Shown here: positions 12,502 through 13,197 of the stretch, piece by piece | How the letters are laid out: each line of letters opens with the position of its first letter | Position numbering within the stretch: position 1 is the stretch's first letter | Assembly: GCA_002329625.1 (NCBI GenBank) | Contig: DCTP01000011.1 | Span: forward strand, 31,642-44,838 | Length of the DNA: 13,197 nucleotides | Source: Leptolinea sp. UBA1437 | GTDB lineage: Bacteria; Chloroflexota; Anaerolineae; Anaerolineales; Anaerolineaceae | Direction of reading: 5' to 3' | Translations under genes and position numbers: made by a program | Notes under the pieces: generated by a model | Databases searched by the model: none | Seen by the model: the letters and a program-made list of their open reading frames with translations, nothing else | What the model was told of the DNA's origin: nothing

Positions 12502-13197
12502 TTATTTCATCAGATACTGATTTCGATAACGGGCATACATAGCGTAATCAATTTCAGTTCTTCGATCAATATACATCTGTGTACTCGGAGCCTTGTTCTT
12601 TCTGGATAAAATCGCATCAGTCACGACAAGTGAAAATGTGTCGGATCCTGCGCCCGAACCAAAACTGGCTGCTAAAATCCGATCCCCGGGCTGAGCGATA
12701 TCGAAAATCGTCGAAAGCCCTAGCAATACCGCACCAGAATAAGTATTTCCGATAATCGGAGATAAAAGTCCCGTTTCATATTGTTCTTTCTTAAAGCCGA
12801 ATTGTTTGGCAAGTTTAACGGGAAATTTACTGTTCGGCTGATGAAAAACAGCGTAACGATAATCGGAAGCTTTCGTATGGGTTTCATCAAAAAAGGTTTG
12901 AATCGAATGTTCCAAATGATTAAAATATGCCGGTTCGCCGGTAAAACGCTGAGTGTGCTCCGGATATTTTTCGCTTTGGCGCCGCCAGAAATCCGGCGTG
13001 TCGGTCACGAAAGAATAAGCGGCATCAATCGTTGCCAAAGCTTCATCAGCTGGCCCCAAAATGACCGCCGCACCGCCCGCTGCCGCGGTATATTCCAAGA
13101 CATCGCCGGGTTTTCCTTGAGCTGTGTCCATTCCGATTGCCAGAGCGTACTTTCCCATACCCGAGCCAACCAAGCCCATTCCAGCAATCATCGCTTC
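12502..13197 (-). CDS. Archaeal-type HMG-CoA synthase-like protein (N-terminus beyond window)
   Basis: The last 231 residues and stop are visible; the gene enters from the right edge. HMG-CoA synthases condense acetyl-CoA with acetoacetyl-CoA in the mevalonate pathway; relatives such as PhlA take part in other acyl transfers. Seen: KYALAIGMDTAQ, a strand after a Gly-Ala-rich turn (AAAGGAAVILG), FHQPNSKFP carrying the conserved catalytic His (residue 117 counting from the Met at 13191), IGNTYSGAVLLGL with the conserved Asn (149), and SFGSGAGSD (176-184). The FHQPN.KFP and IGNTYSG forms match the archaeal branch better than the staphylococcal one. The nucleophilic Cys and the Glu lie upstream of the window, so whether it is an active synthase cannot be decided. 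It heads, or precedes, the thiolase-like and DUF35 genes in one unit. Confidence 0.88.
   Translation of the reverse strand, partial: EAMIAGMGLVGSGMGKYALAIGMDTAQGKPGDVLEYTAAAGGAAVILGPADEALATIDAAYSFVTDTPDFWRRQSEKYPEHTQRFTGEPAYFNHLEHSIQTFFDETHTKASDYRYAVFHQPNSKFPVKLAKQFGFKKEQYETGLLSPIIGNTYSGAVLLGLSTIFDIAQPGDRILAASFGSGAGSDTFSLVVTDAILSRKNKAPSTQMYIDRRTEIDYAMYARYRNQYLMK

Overview
The window looks like chromosomal DNA from an anaerobic or facultatively anaerobic bacterium, most likely a Bacillota-type organism. The support is moderately AT-rich sequence, strong AGGAGG-type ribosome binding sites, several TTG starts, intrinsic terminators after most units, and a rubredoxin. The lineage is an inference: no rRNA or other taxonomic marker is present. 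No tRNA, CRISPR array, transposase, integrase or phage gene is visible.

Layout. From 1 to 6389 every gene is on the minus strand. Reading in the direction of transcription, these are: a thiol-disulfide oxidoreductase of the FrnE/DsbA type (5766-6389) followed closely by a LigB/DODA-type extradiol dioxygenase-like protein (4939-5733); a D-2-hydroxyacid dehydrogenase (3876-4841); a CBM48-GH13 alpha-glucan enzyme (1789-3600) bracketed by hairpin terminators; and two tandem uridine-phosphorylase-family genes (543-1322 and 1-529, the second cut by the window edge). The phosphorylase pair has a near-consensus promoter carrying two matching palindromic operators 32 bp apart. From 6814 to 9374 the genes are on the plus strand: a rubredoxin, a large soluble FAD-binding reductase/dehydrogenase of the fumarate reductase/ketosteroid dehydrogenase superfamily, and a four-helix membrane protein with histidines placed as heme b ligands. 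From 9523 to 13197 the genes are again on the minus strand: an archaeal-type HMG-CoA synthase-like protein (partial), a thiolase-fold protein and a DUF35 zinc-ribbon/OB-fold protein, then a VIT1/CCC1-family iron or manganese transporter.

How the genes work together. Two groups are the most interesting. (1) The HMGS-like / thiolase-fold / DUF35 trio has the order and partner set of the archaeal acetoacetyl-CoA thiolase-HMG-CoA synthase complex and of PhlACB. Its thiolase, however, has Gly where the nucleophilic Cys should be, Trp where the HD-motif His should be, and Asn where the GHP-motif His should be. It is therefore unlikely to be an ordinary Claisen thiolase. It may be a non-decarboxylating aldolase like Ltp2 of steroid side-chain degradation, or a structural partner. 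(2) The FAD protein and the small histidine-rich membrane protein look like a two-subunit membrane-tethered redox enzyme (flavin to heme b to quinone, or the reverse), with rubredoxin upstream as a possible soluble carrier. The substrate cannot be read from the sequence. The nucleoside phosphorylases lack the uracil-anchoring Gln-x-Arg of E. coli Udp, so their base specificity is open.
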